64,000 nucleotides of DNA from assembly GCF_009680455.1 (NCBI RefSeq), contig NZ_WKRD01000003.1, positions 62,001 to 126,000 of the forward strand, written 5' to 3'. Positions 1 to 8,968 of the stretch are shown in pieces. The first letter of the stretch is position 1, and the number at the start of each line of letters is the position of its first letter. This stretch comes from Lachnospira eligens (GTDB lineage Bacteria; Bacillota; Clostridia; Lachnospirales; Lachnospiraceae). A program made the position numbers and the translations under genes. A model generated the notes under the pieces. That model saw only the letters and a program-made list of their open reading frames with translations, did no database searches and was not told the origin of the DNA.

Positions 1-303
1 TTAATAGCGATTCCATTGGCAATTGCAGGATGGTGCAGATATCTTCTTGGAATTGATGATAATGGCGAAAGCTTCGAATTGTCTCCAGATCCGATGGCAG
101 ATGAATTAAAGAAGCATTTATCAGGTATAAAAATAGGTGACATATCATCTTATACAGGACAGCTTAAGAATTTATTGTCAAATGCTAATATATTTGGTAT
201 AAATTTATATGAAGCAGGAATTGGCGATAAAATAGAAGAGATGTTTGTTGAAGAGATAGCAGGAAAGGGTGCTGTAAGAAATACACTTAAAAAATACCTT
301 TAA
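1..303 (+). CDS. uxuB: Fructuronate reductase / mannitol dehydrogenase family protein, C-terminal part
   Basis: The open frame enters from the left edge and ends at TAA 301-303, so only the last 100 residues are present. The segment IAGWCRYLLG followed by DDNGESFELSPDP is typical of the C-terminal helical domain of the NAD(P)-dependent polyol dehydrogenase family (mannitol dehydrogenase, UxuB, UxuY). UxuB reduces D-fructuronate to D-mannonate in hexuronate breakdown. That reading is favoured because the next genes encode an FCD-type GntR regulator, a GPH glycoside symporter and a beta-glucuronidase, which would release glucuronate. Mannitol 2-dehydrogenase or tagaturonate reductase cannot be excluded from the C-terminus alone. 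The family assignment is firm; the substrate is inferred from context. Confidence 0.72.
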   Translation, partial: LIAIPLAIAGWCRYLLGIDDNGESFELSPDPMADELKKHLSGIKIGDISSYTGQLKNLLSNANIFGINLYEAGIGDKIEEMFVEEIAGKGAVRNTLKKYL

Positions 304-348
304 TATATATAACAAGCAGGCTCATAGTATAAGAAAGGCCGCAGGGTT

Positions 349-1011
349 ATGGAAAAATCATTAAACGAAGACACATACGAAAAATTAAAATACGATATCA
401 TGAATTTCAAGCTTGTACCGGGAGATTCAATAAGTGCACAGAAGATAGCTGTAAGGTATAATGTTTCGAGAACACCGGCAAGAGAGGCAATTGTTAATCT
501 TGAAAAGGAGGGACTTCTCAAAATAATACCTCAGTCAGGCACATATGTTGCAAGTATTAATTGCAGACGTTTTGAACAGGAATGGTTTGTCAGAAAAAGT
601 CTTGAAGTGGGTATGGTAGACCCGGTTTTTGAGCATGTCAGCAATGAGATGCTTGATAAGATGGAAGAATTAAACAGCCGTCTCATTAATTATGATAAAT
701 GTAATGAAAAAGTTCCAAGGATTGAAATCGATAATGCTTTTCATGAACTTATATATGAAAGCTCTGGAGAACAGCTCGCTGCTAATATAATTAAAATGCA
801 GATGAGTCATTATAACAGAATACGATTCTTAGCGGAACTTAATAGTTCTATTAGTGTTAAAACTAATGAGGAACATGAAATGCTTATAGATGCAATAAGG
901 AAAAAAGATAAAAGAATGTATCTTCGTGTTATTAAAGGACATATTAACAGAATTTTTAATGAGATTGATAAGTTAAGAATAATTTATCCTGATTATTTTG
1001 AAAACAATTAA
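349..1011 (+). CDS. GntR family transcriptional regulator, FadR/FCD subfamily (UxuR/ExuR-like)
   Basis: This 220-residue cytoplasmic DNA-binding protein has an N-terminal winged helix (about residues 8-70, with VSRTPAREAIVNLEKEGLL, the usual GntR recognition segment). An all-helical FCD ligand domain follows (about 80-210), including the FHELIYESSG stretch. FCD regulators commonly sense sugar acids. It lies 45 bp after the dehydrogenase, in the same direction, and just upstream of the glucuronide genes, so control of hexuronate catabolism is a reasonable inference. A weak Shine-Dalgarno (AAAGGCCGCAGGG) precedes the ATG. The gene ends at a strong bidirectional terminator. The exact inducer cannot be read from the sequence. 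Confidence 0.85.
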   Translation: MEKSLNEDTYEKLKYDIMNFKLVPGDSISAQKIAVRYNVSRTPAREAIVNLEKEGLLKIIPQSGTYVASINCRRFEQEWFVRKSLEVGMVDPVFEHVSNEMLDKMEELNSRLINYDKCNEKVPRIEIDNAFHELIYESSGEQLAANIIKMQMSHYNRIRFLAELNSSISVKTNEEHEMLIDAIRKKDKRMYLRVIKGHINRIFNEIDKLRIIYPDYFENN

Positions 1012-1064
1012 AAACAACCATCTGGATACCGGAAATCAACAGGTATCCAGATGGTTGTTTTTAT
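1012..1064. terminator. Bidirectional intrinsic terminator
   Basis: A perfect 19-bp inverted repeat (1012-1030 with 1042-1060) surrounds an 11-nt loop. The left arm starts with an A run and the right arm ends in TTTT, so it can terminate the GntR gene on the plus strand and the AraC gene on the minus strand. Confidence 0.9.
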
Positions 1065-2276
1065 TTATTGAATCATTTCTCTATATTGAGAAGGAGTCAT
1101 GTTTTTGATTTTTTTGAAAAGCTTGGTGAAATAATTAACATCTGTAATTCCACATTGTACAGCAATGTCCTGTATAGGAAGCTTGGTTGTATTGAGCAGA
1201 TAGATAGCGTGTTCAATACGTTTATTATTAACAAAATTAGTGAGCGTTGAGCCGGTTTCACGTTTAAATAGAGAAGATACATAACTGCTGTTTAAAGCAA
1301 ACTCAGCAGAAATTGCATTAAGGCTGAGATCGTCAGTAAGGTTAAATGAGATATAATTAATAATATTTTGAACAGGTTTGCTATATTTTCTTAAAGAATA
1401 AGATTGAACAAGCAGACAGTATTTACGCGTGATTTCATTTTCCAGGGTTTCAAGCTGGGCAATTGTGGTACAGGATTCTATACGGATAGCAAATTTGCGT
1501 GATATTTCATCAAGATGAATAGGATGAACATATGCTGATTGGGCAGCTTTCCTGCAAAGGGTATTAAGAATTATCATGAAATTCTTTCTATCGCGTATTG
1601 AATCCGAAAGGCGCGGCTTAATTCCAGATGAATTAAGATGAGCAAGCTTGTCAATTGATGCAAAATCACCATGAGCAACATATTCCATCAGAAGAGATTC
1701 ATCATTATAGCGTTGTTCAAGAACCTCAATGGATTGCTTTGTTGGCTCGGGAGAATAATCATTGTACATGTATTCAGAAGTATTTTTATTAAGAAAATGT
1801 TTTTTCTCAAGTGTGTAACTGCTCCATAATTTACTACATAAACAGTTTATAATTGCTTCTATACATCGTTCATCTGCAAATACCGGGAGTGCGGCATAAT
1901 AAAGCTGCATAAAATCAGTAAATTTTGGTGGTATTGAATTGTATGAACATAAATCATCAATTCTTTGATTGGTAAACTTTTCAAATGAAAAAGGTCCGGC
2001 AAAGAAAGCTTTTTTTGAGTCGGGCAATTTAATATATATATAATCACAGGCAAAACTGTCATGAATCAGAAGAATTGTATTATTTTTGCCAGAACAGTTA
2101 ATAAAGTTCTGAAATGTTTCTTTATGATTAATTAAAAATGCATCACTGAGGATAGTTTTTCTTAATTCACCATCATATCTGTCATCCCAGAGAAATGGTG
2201 TGTCAATTATATAAGATGGTATTTTTATCTTAGATAATAGTTCCATGGTGTAGTCCAGATATACTTTATAGTCCAT
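1065..2276 (-). CDS. AraC family transcriptional regulator
   Basis: The C-terminal 100 residues form the AraC/XylS double helix-turn-helix. The first helix pair lies around LNAISAEFALNSSYVSSLFK; the second around PIQDIAVQCGITDVNYFTK is followed by the hallmark F-K-K-x-x-x-x-T-P-S-Q-Y-R. The N-terminal 300 residues are a sensor region that I cannot assign to a named domain. The open frame can be extended to a TTG at 2288, but that codon lies inside the GGAGG Shine-Dalgarno (about 2282-2287). The ATG at 2276 (protein start MDYKVYLDY, 403 residues) is therefore preferred. It is divergent from the symporter/beta-glucuronidase pair and is the natural candidate to activate it. Confidence 0.88.
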   Translation of the reverse strand: MDYKVYLDYTMELLSKIKIPSYIIDTPFLWDDRYDGELRKTILSDAFLINHKETFQNFINCSGKNNTILLIHDSFACDYIYIKLPDSKKAFFAGPFSFEKFTNQRIDDLCSYNSIPPKFTDFMQLYYAALPVFADERCIEAIINCLCSKLWSSYTLEKKHFLNKNTSEYMYNDYSPEPTKQSIEVLEQRYNDESLLMEYVAHGDFASIDKLAHLNSSGIKPRLSDSIRDRKNFMIILNTLCRKAAQSAYVHPIHLDEISRKFAIRIESCTTIAQLETLENEITRKYCLLVQSYSLRKYSKPVQNIINYISFNLTDDLSLNAISAEFALNSSYVSSLFKRETGSTLTNFVNNKRIEHAIYLLNTTKLPIQDIAVQCGITDVNYFTKLFKKIKNMTPSQYREMIQ

Positions 2277-2311
2277 ATAAACCTCCAATCTCTATCAGTT
2301 TTTATTACTAT

Positions 2312-2345
2312 ATTATAATAACAGAAGAAAACAAAAATTCAAAGC
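2312..2345 (-). promoter_or_regulatory. Putative promoter of the AraC gene
   Basis: On the minus strand a perfect -10 TATAAT (plus-strand ATTATA at 2312-2317) lies about 35 bp upstream of the chosen start. A TTGAAT -35-like hexamer is 19 bp further upstream, a slightly long spacer. Assigned by eye only. Confidence 0.4.
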
Positions 2346-2355
2346 ATAAAAATAA

Positions 2356-2412
2356 ACTGACATGTCACACTGACTGATACTAACATGTTATAAAACTGAT
2401 ACTGACATGTTA
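2356..2412. promoter_or_regulatory. Three palindromic TRACATGTYA operator boxes
   Basis: Three near-identical 12-mers occur at 2356-2367 (ACTGACATGTCA), 2379-2390 (ACTAACATGTTA) and 2401-2412 (ACTGACATGTTA). Each has a palindromic core TRACATGTYA, and the start-to-start distances are 23 and 22 bp, about two helical turns, so all three face the same side of the DNA. They end just upstream of the putative promoter of the symporter operon. The arrangement suits an activator bound immediately upstream of RNA polymerase. Which protein binds (AraC or GntR) is not shown by the sequence. Confidence 0.65.
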
Positions 2413-2420
2413 GTAATGAT

Positions 2421-2452
2421 TTGATTTTTTATAGTACAATTTTTGCTATAAA
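2421..2452 (+). promoter_or_regulatory. Putative weak promoter of the symporter/beta-glucuronidase operon
   Basis: An extended -10 TGCTATAAA (TATAAA 2447-2452) lies downstream of the ACATGT boxes. A TTGATT at 2421-2426 would be the -35 with a poor 20-bp spacer. A weak core promoter is what an activator-dependent operon would need. The remaining leader to 2628 is AT-rich; I see no further clear motif in it. Confidence 0.35.
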
Positions 2453-2628
2453 AAATGTATGGGTAAAAATAATACTAGATATACTAAAATCTGTAATAAC
2501 GGGTATGTTATTTATAGGTTAATATAAAGACATAGAAAAGAGAGCACATAATAGTGCACATAATATTTAAGGACGGTCTTTAAAGAAAAAATATCTATAA
2601 TATTTAATAAAGTGATGGAGGTTTTATT

Positions 2629-4029
2629 ATGACAGATAACAATGGAAAGGTGAGGCCATTTGGTATAAAAGACAAGCTTGGTTATATGTTTGGTGATTTC
2701 GGTAACGATTTTACTTTTTTGTTATCAGCTATGTTTTTGTTGAAGTTTTACACTGATGTTATGGGGGTTTCAGCAGCACTGGTCGGTCTTATGATGATGG
2801 CGGCAAGATTTGTTGATGCTATAACTGATGTAACAATGGGACAGATAGTTGACAGGAGCAGGCCGGGAAAGAAAGGCAAATTTGCACCATGGCTCAGACG
2901 AATGTGCGGTCCTGTTGCATTAGCATCATTTCTGATGTATGCGACATGGTTTAAAGATATGCCGATGGGATTTAAGATTTTCTGGATGTTTTTCACTTAC
3001 CTTCTTTGGGGAAGTATATGCTACACAGGAATTAATATTCCTTATGGTTCAATGGCATCAGCGATTTCAGACAATCCGACAGACAGAACTTCTCTTTCTA
3101 ACTGGAGAACAATAGGAGCTACACTTGCTCAGACAGCGATAGGTGTTGTATTACCACTTGTAGTATATTATACAGACGAAGCAGGAAATTCAGTATTATC
3201 CGGTCAGAAAATGATGCTTGGTGCTTTGGTATGTTCAATAGGAGCAGTGATCTGCTATATGCTTTGCTATAAAATGACAACGGAAAGAGTTAAGGTTGGA
3301 CAGAATACACAGAAATTTTCGTTTGGAGAGCTTATAAAGGAACTTGCCCATAACAGATCATTAATAGGCATTATAGTTTGTGCACTGGTATTTTTACTTG
3401 CACAGTTATCATTAAGTAACATGAACGCATATATTTATCCAAATTATTTTGGCAATATAAAAGCAATGTCGATTGCAAGTCTTTCAGGAACAATAGTAAT
3501 ACTTTTACTTTCAACATTTATTACAAAGCTTGCATCAAAAATTGGAAAGAAAGAATTGTCAGTTATAGGATGTATTATCAGTGCAGCTTCATTTATAACA
3601 TTATTTATAATTCACACTCATAATGTATGGATCTGGATAGCTTTAATAATTATAGCAACAATCGGTACTTCAATGTTTAACATGGTTATATGGGCGATGA
3701 TTACGGATGTTATCGATGAATCAGAAGTTCAGAATGGTGTACGTCAGGATGGTACAATTTACTCAGTATATTCATTTGCAAGAAAGTTAGGACAGGCATG
3801 TTCATCAGGTTTAGCGGGCGTACTTCTTTCGATTGTTGGTTATACAACAGCTACAGCATTTGATCCTAAGGTTATTGACGGAATCTACAATGTGACATGT
3901 CTTATGCCGGCAGCCGGAATGACATTATTATTGCTTGCATTAATATTCTTATATCCTTTGAATAAAAAGAGAGTAGAAGCAAATGCAGCTAAGTTAAGAG
4001 AAATTAGAGCAGCTAAGGAACAGCAGTAA
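2629..4029 (+). CDS. GPH family sugar:cation symporter (probable glucuronide transporter)
   Basis: This 466-residue polytopic membrane protein of the glycoside-pentoside-hexuronide:cation symporter family has about 12 hydrophobic segments. Family landmarks are the start DKLGYMFGDFGNDF with a following FYTDV, the RFVDAITDVTMGQIVDRS loop after the second helix, and the conserved NIPYGSMASA segment. The C-terminal half resembles E. coli UidB in outline (WAMITDVIDESE, GTIYSVYSFARKLGQA). It is followed after 34 bp by beta-glucuronidase, so import of beta-glucuronides with Na+ or H+ is inferred. The start has a strong GGAGG at 8-bp spacing. The coupling ion and exact substrate are unknown. Confidence 0.88.
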   Translation: MTDNNGKVRPFGIKDKLGYMFGDFGNDFTFLLSAMFLLKFYTDVMGVSAALVGLMMMAARFVDAITDVTMGQIVDRSRPGKKGKFAPWLRRMCGPVALASFLMYATWFKDMPMGFKIFWMFFTYLLWGSICYTGINIPYGSMASAISDNPTDRTSLSNWRTIGATLAQTAIGVVLPLVVYYTDEAGNSVLSGQKMMLGALVCSIGAVICYMLCYKMTTERVKVGQNTQKFSFGELIKELAHNRSLIGIIVCALVFLLAQLSLSNMNAYIYPNYFGNIKAMSIASLSGTIVILLLSTFITKLASKIGKKELSVIGCIISAASFITLFIIHTHNVWIWIALIIIATIGTSMFNMVIWAMITDVIDESEVQNGVRQDGTIYSVYSFARKLGQACSSGLAGVLLSIVGYTTATAFDPKVIDGIYNVTCLMPAAGMTLLLLALIFLYPLNKKRVEANAAKLREIRAAKEQQ

Positions 4030-4063
4030 AAATATTATAAATATAAATCAGGAGGAATTAATT

Positions 4064-5899
4064 ATGTTATATCCAGTTTTAACACAGTCAAGATTATTAA
4101 GCGATTTAAGCGGGGTTTGGAATTTTAAGTTAGATAACGGAAAAGGTTTTGAAGAAAAATGGTATGAGAAACCTTTGAAAGATGCAGATACAATGCCTGT
4201 GCCAGCTTCTTATAATGATCTTAAGGAGGGGACAGATTTCAGAGATCATTATGGATGGGTATTTTATCAGAGAAATATATCAGTTCCAGAATATGTAAAG
4301 AGCCAGAGAATTGTACTGCGTTGTGCAGCAGTTACACATTATGCCATGATCTATCTCAATGGCAAACTGATATGTGAGCATAAAGGAGGATTTCTTCCAT
4401 TTGAAGTAGAATTAAATGATCATTTACAGGATGGAGATAATCTCCTTACCATTGCGGTTAATAATGTTATTGATTATACAACTCTGCCAGTTGGTGGTAA
4501 GGCTAACATGATGAGTGGAATGATGGGGGGCATGGGTGCAGGTGCATCTGACAAACCACAGAACAATCCTAACTTTGACTTCTTTAATTATTGTGGAATT
4601 ACAAGACCTGTAAAAATCTACACAACACCTGAGACATATATCAATGATATTACAGTTACAGCTGATATTGATTTCACAAAAGAAGAACCATCGGCAGTAC
4701 TTAATTATAATGTTGAAATTAAAGGAAAAGATTACAACAACATAACATGTAAAGTTGAATTATTTGATGAAGAAGGCACAAAGCTTTCAGAAACAGAAGG
4801 GTCAGAAGGCACATTTGAGATAAGTAATGTAAGATTATGGCAGCCATTAAATGCTTATCTTTATAAGATAAAGGTTACAGCAGGACAGGATGTGTATACA
4901 CTTCCATATGGTGTAAGAAGTGTAAGAGTAGATGGCACAAAGTTTTTAATTAATGAAAAGCCATTTTACTTTAAAGGTTACGGAAAGCACGAAGATACAT
5001 TTCCTAATGGACGTGGAATAAATCTTCCTATGAATACAAAGGATATATCAATTATGAAGTGGCAGCATGCTAACAGCTTCAGAACAAGTCATTATCCTTA
5101 TAGTGAGGAGATGATGAGACTTTGTGATGAAGAAGGTATTGTTGTTATCGATGAAACAACAGCAGTAGGAGTCAATCTTCAGTTCGGCGGAGGAGCTAAT
5201 TTTGGTGGAGAGAGAATAGGAACATTTGATAAGGAGCATGGAGTGCAGACACAGGAACATCATAAGGATGTTATCCGTGATTTGATATCAAGAGATAAGA
5301 ATCATGCATGTGTTGTTATGTGGAGCATAGCTAACGAACCTGATTCAGCAGCAGAAGGTGCATATGACTACTTTAAGCCTTTATATGATCTTGCAAGAGA
5401 ATTAGATCCTCAGAAACGACCATGTACATTAGTAAGTGTTCAGGGAACAACTGCTGATACAGACTGTTCATCTCAATTAAGTGATGTAATATGTCTTAAC
5501 AGATATTATGGATGGTATTTTGGTGGTCCTGATCTTGAGGTATCAGAGACTGGACTTCGTAAAGAACTCTCAGACTGGGGTAAACTTGGAAAGCCTGTTA
5601 TGTTCACAGAATATGGAGCTGATACAGTGAGCGGACTCCATGACACAACATCTGTTATGTATACAGAAGAATATCAGGTAGAATATTATGAGATGAATAA
5701 TAAAGTATTTGATGAATTCGACTTTGTTGTAGGTGAACAGGCATGGAACTTCGCAGACTTTGCAACAAGCCAGAGCCTGTTAAGAGTACAAGGTAATAAG
5801 AAAGGACTGTTCACAAGAGACAGAAAACCAAAGATGGTTGCTCATTACTTCCGTAACAGATGGAGTGCAATTCCTGAATTTGGTTATAAGACAAAATAA
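4064..5899 (+). CDS. uidA: Beta-glucuronidase, glycoside hydrolase family 2
   Basis: The 611-residue protein has the GH2 order: sugar-binding jelly roll (1-190), immunoglobulin-like domain (190-280) and TIM barrel (280-600). The acid/base is E425 in SIANEPDS and the nucleophile is E516 in MFTEYGAD. N578 and K580 in the NKKGLFTRDRKPK segment are the N-x-K pair that marks glucuronidases over galactosidases by contacting the carboxylate. These positions run a constant 12 residues after E. coli UidA (E413, E504, N566, K568). No signal peptide is present, so the enzyme is cytoplasmic, matching an importer upstream. The active-site loop before the barrel acid/base is glycine-rich (FGGGANFGGERIG), suggesting a 'loop 1' type gut enzyme. 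A methionine/glycine-rich insert (MMSGMMGGMGAG) lies near residue 150. Confidence 0.95.
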   Translation: MLYPVLTQSRLLSDLSGVWNFKLDNGKGFEEKWYEKPLKDADTMPVPASYNDLKEGTDFRDHYGWVFYQRNISVPEYVKSQRIVLRCAAVTHYAMIYLNGKLICEHKGGFLPFEVELNDHLQDGDNLLTIAVNNVIDYTTLPVGGKANMMSGMMGGMGAGASDKPQNNPNFDFFNYCGITRPVKIYTTPETYINDITVTADIDFTKEEPSAVLNYNVEIKGKDYNNITCKVELFDEEGTKLSETEGSEGTFEISNVRLWQPLNAYLYKIKVTAGQDVYTLPYGVRSVRVDGTKFLINEKPFYFKGYGKHEDTFPNGRGINLPMNTKDISIMKWQHANSFRTSHYPYSEEMMRLCDEEGIVVIDETTAVGVNLQFGGGANFGGERIGTFDKEHGVQTQEHHKDVIRDLISRDKNHACVVMWSIANEPDSAAEGAYDYFKPLYDLARELDPQKRPCTLVSVQGTTADTDCSSQLSDVICLNRYYGWYFGGPDLEVSETGLRKELSDWGKLGKPVMFTEYGADTVSGLHDTTSVMYTEEYQVEYYEMNNKVFDEFDFVVGEQAWNFADFATSQSLLRVQGNKKGLFTRDRKPKMVAHYFRNRWSAIPEFGYKTK

Positions 5900-5923
5900 A
5901 TTATTATAATAAAAATGTCATAC

Positions 5924-5962
5924 AAAAGCTGCCACTTTATAGTAAATGAGTGGCAGCTTTTA
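5924..5962. terminator. Intrinsic terminator after beta-glucuronidase
   Basis: The inverted repeat AAAAGCTGCCACT / AGTGGCAGCTTTT encloses an 11-nt loop and is flanked by A and T runs, closing the glucuronide operon. Confidence 0.85.
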
Positions 5963-6130
5963 TGTGCTTCTTGTGAGGCATGTTGCTAATGTGGATATTT
6001 ATGAAAATTTCGTAAACAGATAAAAATCTATATACTATGTAAATAATTAATGATATTATAGTTAAATAAATTAATGGTCAGTATATGTGTGAAAGACATC
6101 TGGCAATTAAACAGAACGAAGAGGTTTATG

Positions 6131-7495
6131 ATGAAGAATAATAATATGACAAGAAATCTTGGAGAGGGAAATATATCAAAGCTTCTTGCTTCGCTTGCAA
6201 TTCCTGCAGTTGTGGCACAGGTTGTTAATCTGCTGTATAACATAGTTGACCGTGTATATATAGGACATATTCCGGGTATTGGGGCTAATGCTCTTACAGG
6301 GGTCGGACTTTTTACTCCTATACTTATGCTTATTAATGCATTCGCAATGCTCGCCGGTTCAGGAGGAGCACCAAGGGCAGCAATATTTATGGGAAAGAAG
6401 GACAATGATACAGCTGAGAGAATTATAGGAAACTGTTTTACATTTATAATGATATGTGCGGTTGTATTGACGGCGGTGTTTTATGTATCAGCACCACAGC
6501 TTTTAAGATGGTTTGGCGCAAGTGATGCAACGCTTCCATATGCTTTGTCATATGCAAGAATATATATTCTTGGAAGCATATTTGTCCTGATTGTTATGGC
6601 AATGAATATGTTTATCACAACACAGGGGTTTGCTAAGATCAGCATGCTGACTACAGTAATTGGTGCAGTGATTAATATTGTTCTGGATCCTATATTTATA
6701 TTTGTATTTAATATGGGAGTAAGAGGAGCAGCACTGGCAACAGTGCTTAGTCAGGCTGTCGGAGCTGTGTGGATTCTGCATTTTCTGACGGGTAACAAGA
6801 CAATACTGCGTCTTAAGAAAGCTAACCTAAGACTTGATGCGAAGATAATCGGACCGTGTCTTGCACTCGGAATATCAACATTTGTAATGTTATCTACAGA
6901 GAGTATTTTGTCAATCAGCTTTACCTCAAGTCTTTCCAGATACGGCGGAGACCTTGCGGTAGGAGCAATGACAATTATAACAAGCACTAATCAGCTTATT
7001 GTTATGCCGTTACAGGGAATATGTCAGGGTGGACAGCCGGTTATCAGTTACAACTATGGAGCAAAGAATAATGACAGGGTTAAGAAAGCATTTTTTACGC
7101 AGTTTAAAGCATGTGTAATATTCACATGTATAAGCTGGGCAATTATGATGCTTACACCACAGCTGTTTGCCGGTATATTTACAAGTGACAAAGTACTTGT
7201 GAATTATACAGCATGGGCATTGAGAATATATATGGCAGGAATATTTGCAATGGGATTCCAGGTAAGCTGTCAGCAGAGTTTTATGGCGTTGGGACAGGCA
7301 AAAGTCAGTCTTATACTGGCATGTTTAAGGAAACTTATATTGTTGATACCGCTTATATTCATATTACCATTGATTTTTCAAGATAAAGTATTTGCTGTAT
7401 TTCTTGCAGAGCCGGTAAGTGATATTATTGCGGCTATTGTAACAACGATAGTATTTATGTTTAAGTTTAATAATATATTATCTGAAAATGAATAA
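6131..7495 (+). CDS. MATE family efflux transporter
   Basis: The 454-residue protein has 12 predicted membrane helices in two homologous halves. The N-terminal signature LASLAIPAVVAQVVNLLYN with VDRVYIGH and the later GVRGAALATVLSQ block are typical of MATE (MepA/NorM-like) Na+- or H+-driven exporters of cationic compounds. The second half contains VMPLQGICQGGQPVISYNYGA, another family landmark. A longer open frame begins at 6074, but GAGG at 6121-6124 with 6-bp spacing selects ATG 6131 (ATG 6128 is adjacent). It stands alone between a terminator and the citrate synthase gene. The exported substrate is unknown. Confidence 0.92.
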   Translation: MKNNNMTRNLGEGNISKLLASLAIPAVVAQVVNLLYNIVDRVYIGHIPGIGANALTGVGLFTPILMLINAFAMLAGSGGAPRAAIFMGKKDNDTAERIIGNCFTFIMICAVVLTAVFYVSAPQLLRWFGASDATLPYALSYARIYILGSIFVLIVMAMNMFITTQGFAKISMLTTVIGAVINIVLDPIFIFVFNMGVRGAALATVLSQAVGAVWILHFLTGNKTILRLKKANLRLDAKIIGPCLALGISTFVMLSTESILSISFTSSLSRYGGDLAVGAMTIITSTNQLIVMPLQGICQGGQPVISYNYGAKNNDRVKKAFFTQFKACVIFTCISWAIMMLTPQLFAGIFTSDKVLVNYTAWALRIYMAGIFAMGFQVSCQQSFMALGQAKVSLILACLRKLILLIPLIFILPLIFQDKVFAVFLAEPVSDIIAAIVTTIVFMFKFNNILSENE

Positions 7496-7530
7496 TATAA
7501 AAAATTTTAATGAGTAGCAGGAAAGGGGTA

Positions 7531-8883
7531 ATGGGAATGAACAATATGGATAATTACATGGAGCAGATGGCGGTTCTTTGTGAAAACAATGACAGTATCA
7601 ACAAGAACCTGTATTCGGAGTATGGCGTAAAGCGTGGATTACGAGATGAAAATGGTCAGGGAGTATTGACAGGGCTTACTAATATATCTGACATAAAGGC
7701 TTTTGAATACCGTGATGGTAAAAAGTGTCCATGTGATGGAGAACTGTCATACAGAGGATACAATATAAGAGATTTTGTTGCAGGAAGCAAAGGGAAAAAG
7801 TATGTTTTTGAAGAAGGAGCATATCTGCTTTTGTTTGGAGAACTTCCTGACAATGACCAGTTAAAGGAATTCCGTGATGAGTTATCAGAGTGTATGAAGC
7901 TGCCAACTAATTTTACAAGAGATGTTATAATGAAGGCTCCTACAGCGGATATAATGGGCTCAATGACCAGGAGTATTCTGACTCTTGGCTCATATGATAA
8001 GAAAAAAGACAACTTAGATATACCTAATGTGTTAAGACAGAGTATGCAGCTTATTGCAACATTTCCGATGATTGCAGCATATGCATATCATGCTTATAAT
8101 CATTATGAGAAGGATCAGAGCATGTATATTCACAGACCAGAAAAGGAATTATCTATAGCAGAGAATTTCCTGAGAATGCTTAGACCAGATACATGTTTTA
8201 CAGATTTGGAAGCACGGGTTCTTGATATTGCATTACTGCTGCATATGGAACATGGTGGTGGTAATAACTCTACATTTACTACAAGAGTTGTAACATCCTC
8301 TGGTTCTGATACATATTCTGTTATTGCCGCAGCTATGTCATCATTAAAAGGAAAGAAACATGGTGGCGCTAATCTTATGGTTATGAATATGATGGATGAT
8401 ATTAAGGAGCATGTTAAAGATTATGCAGATGAAGAAGAAATAGCTGCATATCTGGATAAATTGCTTAACAAGCAGGCATTTGACAAAAAAGGTCTTATAT
8501 ATGGTATGGGACATGCAGTATATTCTATCTCAGACCCAAGAGAGAAAGTGTTTAAGGGATTCGTGGAGCAGCTTGCAACAGATAAGGGGCGCAATGAAGA
8601 TATGCTTTTATATAATAATATTGAAAAAATTGCACCAAGGCTTATTGCAGAACAGAGAAAAATATATAAGGGAGTAAGTCCTAATATAGATTTCTATAGT
8701 GGATTTGTATATGATATGCTTGATATACCAAGAGAGTTATATACACCTTTATTTGCTATAGCCCGAATAGTTGGCTGGAGTGCACACAGACTGGAAGAAT
8801 TAATAACTACAGATAAGATAATACGTCCTGCATATAAGAGTCTTGTAACTAAAAAAGAATATATTGACAGAGAAAAAAGATAA
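7531..8883 (+). CDS. gltA: Citrate synthase (citrate/2-methylcitrate synthase family)
   Basis: The protein of about 450 residues condenses acetyl-CoA and oxaloacetate. Visible citrate synthase landmarks are the first catalytic histidine region (LHMEHGGGNNSTFTTR), the lid motif GMGHAVYSISDPRE with the second histidine and a conserved arginine, the catalytic aspartate region NIDFYSGFVYDML, and the C-terminal FAIARIVGWSAHRLEE. The frame can start at 7510, but AGGAAAGGGG (7519-7528) supports ATG 7531 or the neighbouring ATG 7537. It is slightly longer than the usual 370-430 residues because of an N-terminal extension seen in clostridial forms. Only a short gap separates it from the MATE gene. No other TCA cycle gene is adjacent, so it likely serves glutamate synthesis in a partial cycle. 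Confidence 0.93.
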   Translation: MGMNNMDNYMEQMAVLCENNDSINKNLYSEYGVKRGLRDENGQGVLTGLTNISDIKAFEYRDGKKCPCDGELSYRGYNIRDFVAGSKGKKYVFEEGAYLLLFGELPDNDQLKEFRDELSECMKLPTNFTRDVIMKAPTADIMGSMTRSILTLGSYDKKKDNLDIPNVLRQSMQLIATFPMIAAYAYHAYNHYEKDQSMYIHRPEKELSIAENFLRMLRPDTCFTDLEARVLDIALLLHMEHGGGNNSTFTTRVVTSSGSDTYSVIAAAMSSLKGKKHGGANLMVMNMMDDIKEHVKDYADEEEIAAYLDKLLNKQAFDKKGLIYGMGHAVYSISDPREKVFKGFVEQLATDKGRNEDMLLYNNIEKIAPRLIAEQRKIYKGVSPNIDFYSGFVYDMLDIPRELYTPLFAIARIVGWSAHRLEELITTDKIIRPAYKSLVTKKEYIDREKR

Positions 8884-8887
8884 TTTT

Positions 8888-8929
8888 AACACCATATTCT
8901 GATTATAATGCAGGATATGGTGTATTTTT
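8888..8929 (+). terminator. Intrinsic terminator after citrate synthase
   Basis: ACACCATATTCTG (8889-8902) pairs with CAGGATATGGTGT (8911-8923) allowing one G-T pair, and a TTTTTG tail follows. Confidence 0.8.
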
Positions 8930-8937
8930 GTATATTT

Positions 8938-8946
8938 TGCTATAAT
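8938..8946 (+). promoter_or_regulatory. Extended -10 promoter of the cellulase gene
   Basis: TGC-TATAAT (consensus -10 at 8941-8946 with upstream TG) lies 22 bp before the cellulase ATG. No good -35 is visible because the preceding terminator occupies that position. Confidence 0.5.
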
Positions 8947-8968
8947 AAAAAATGGGGAGGGAAAACAT

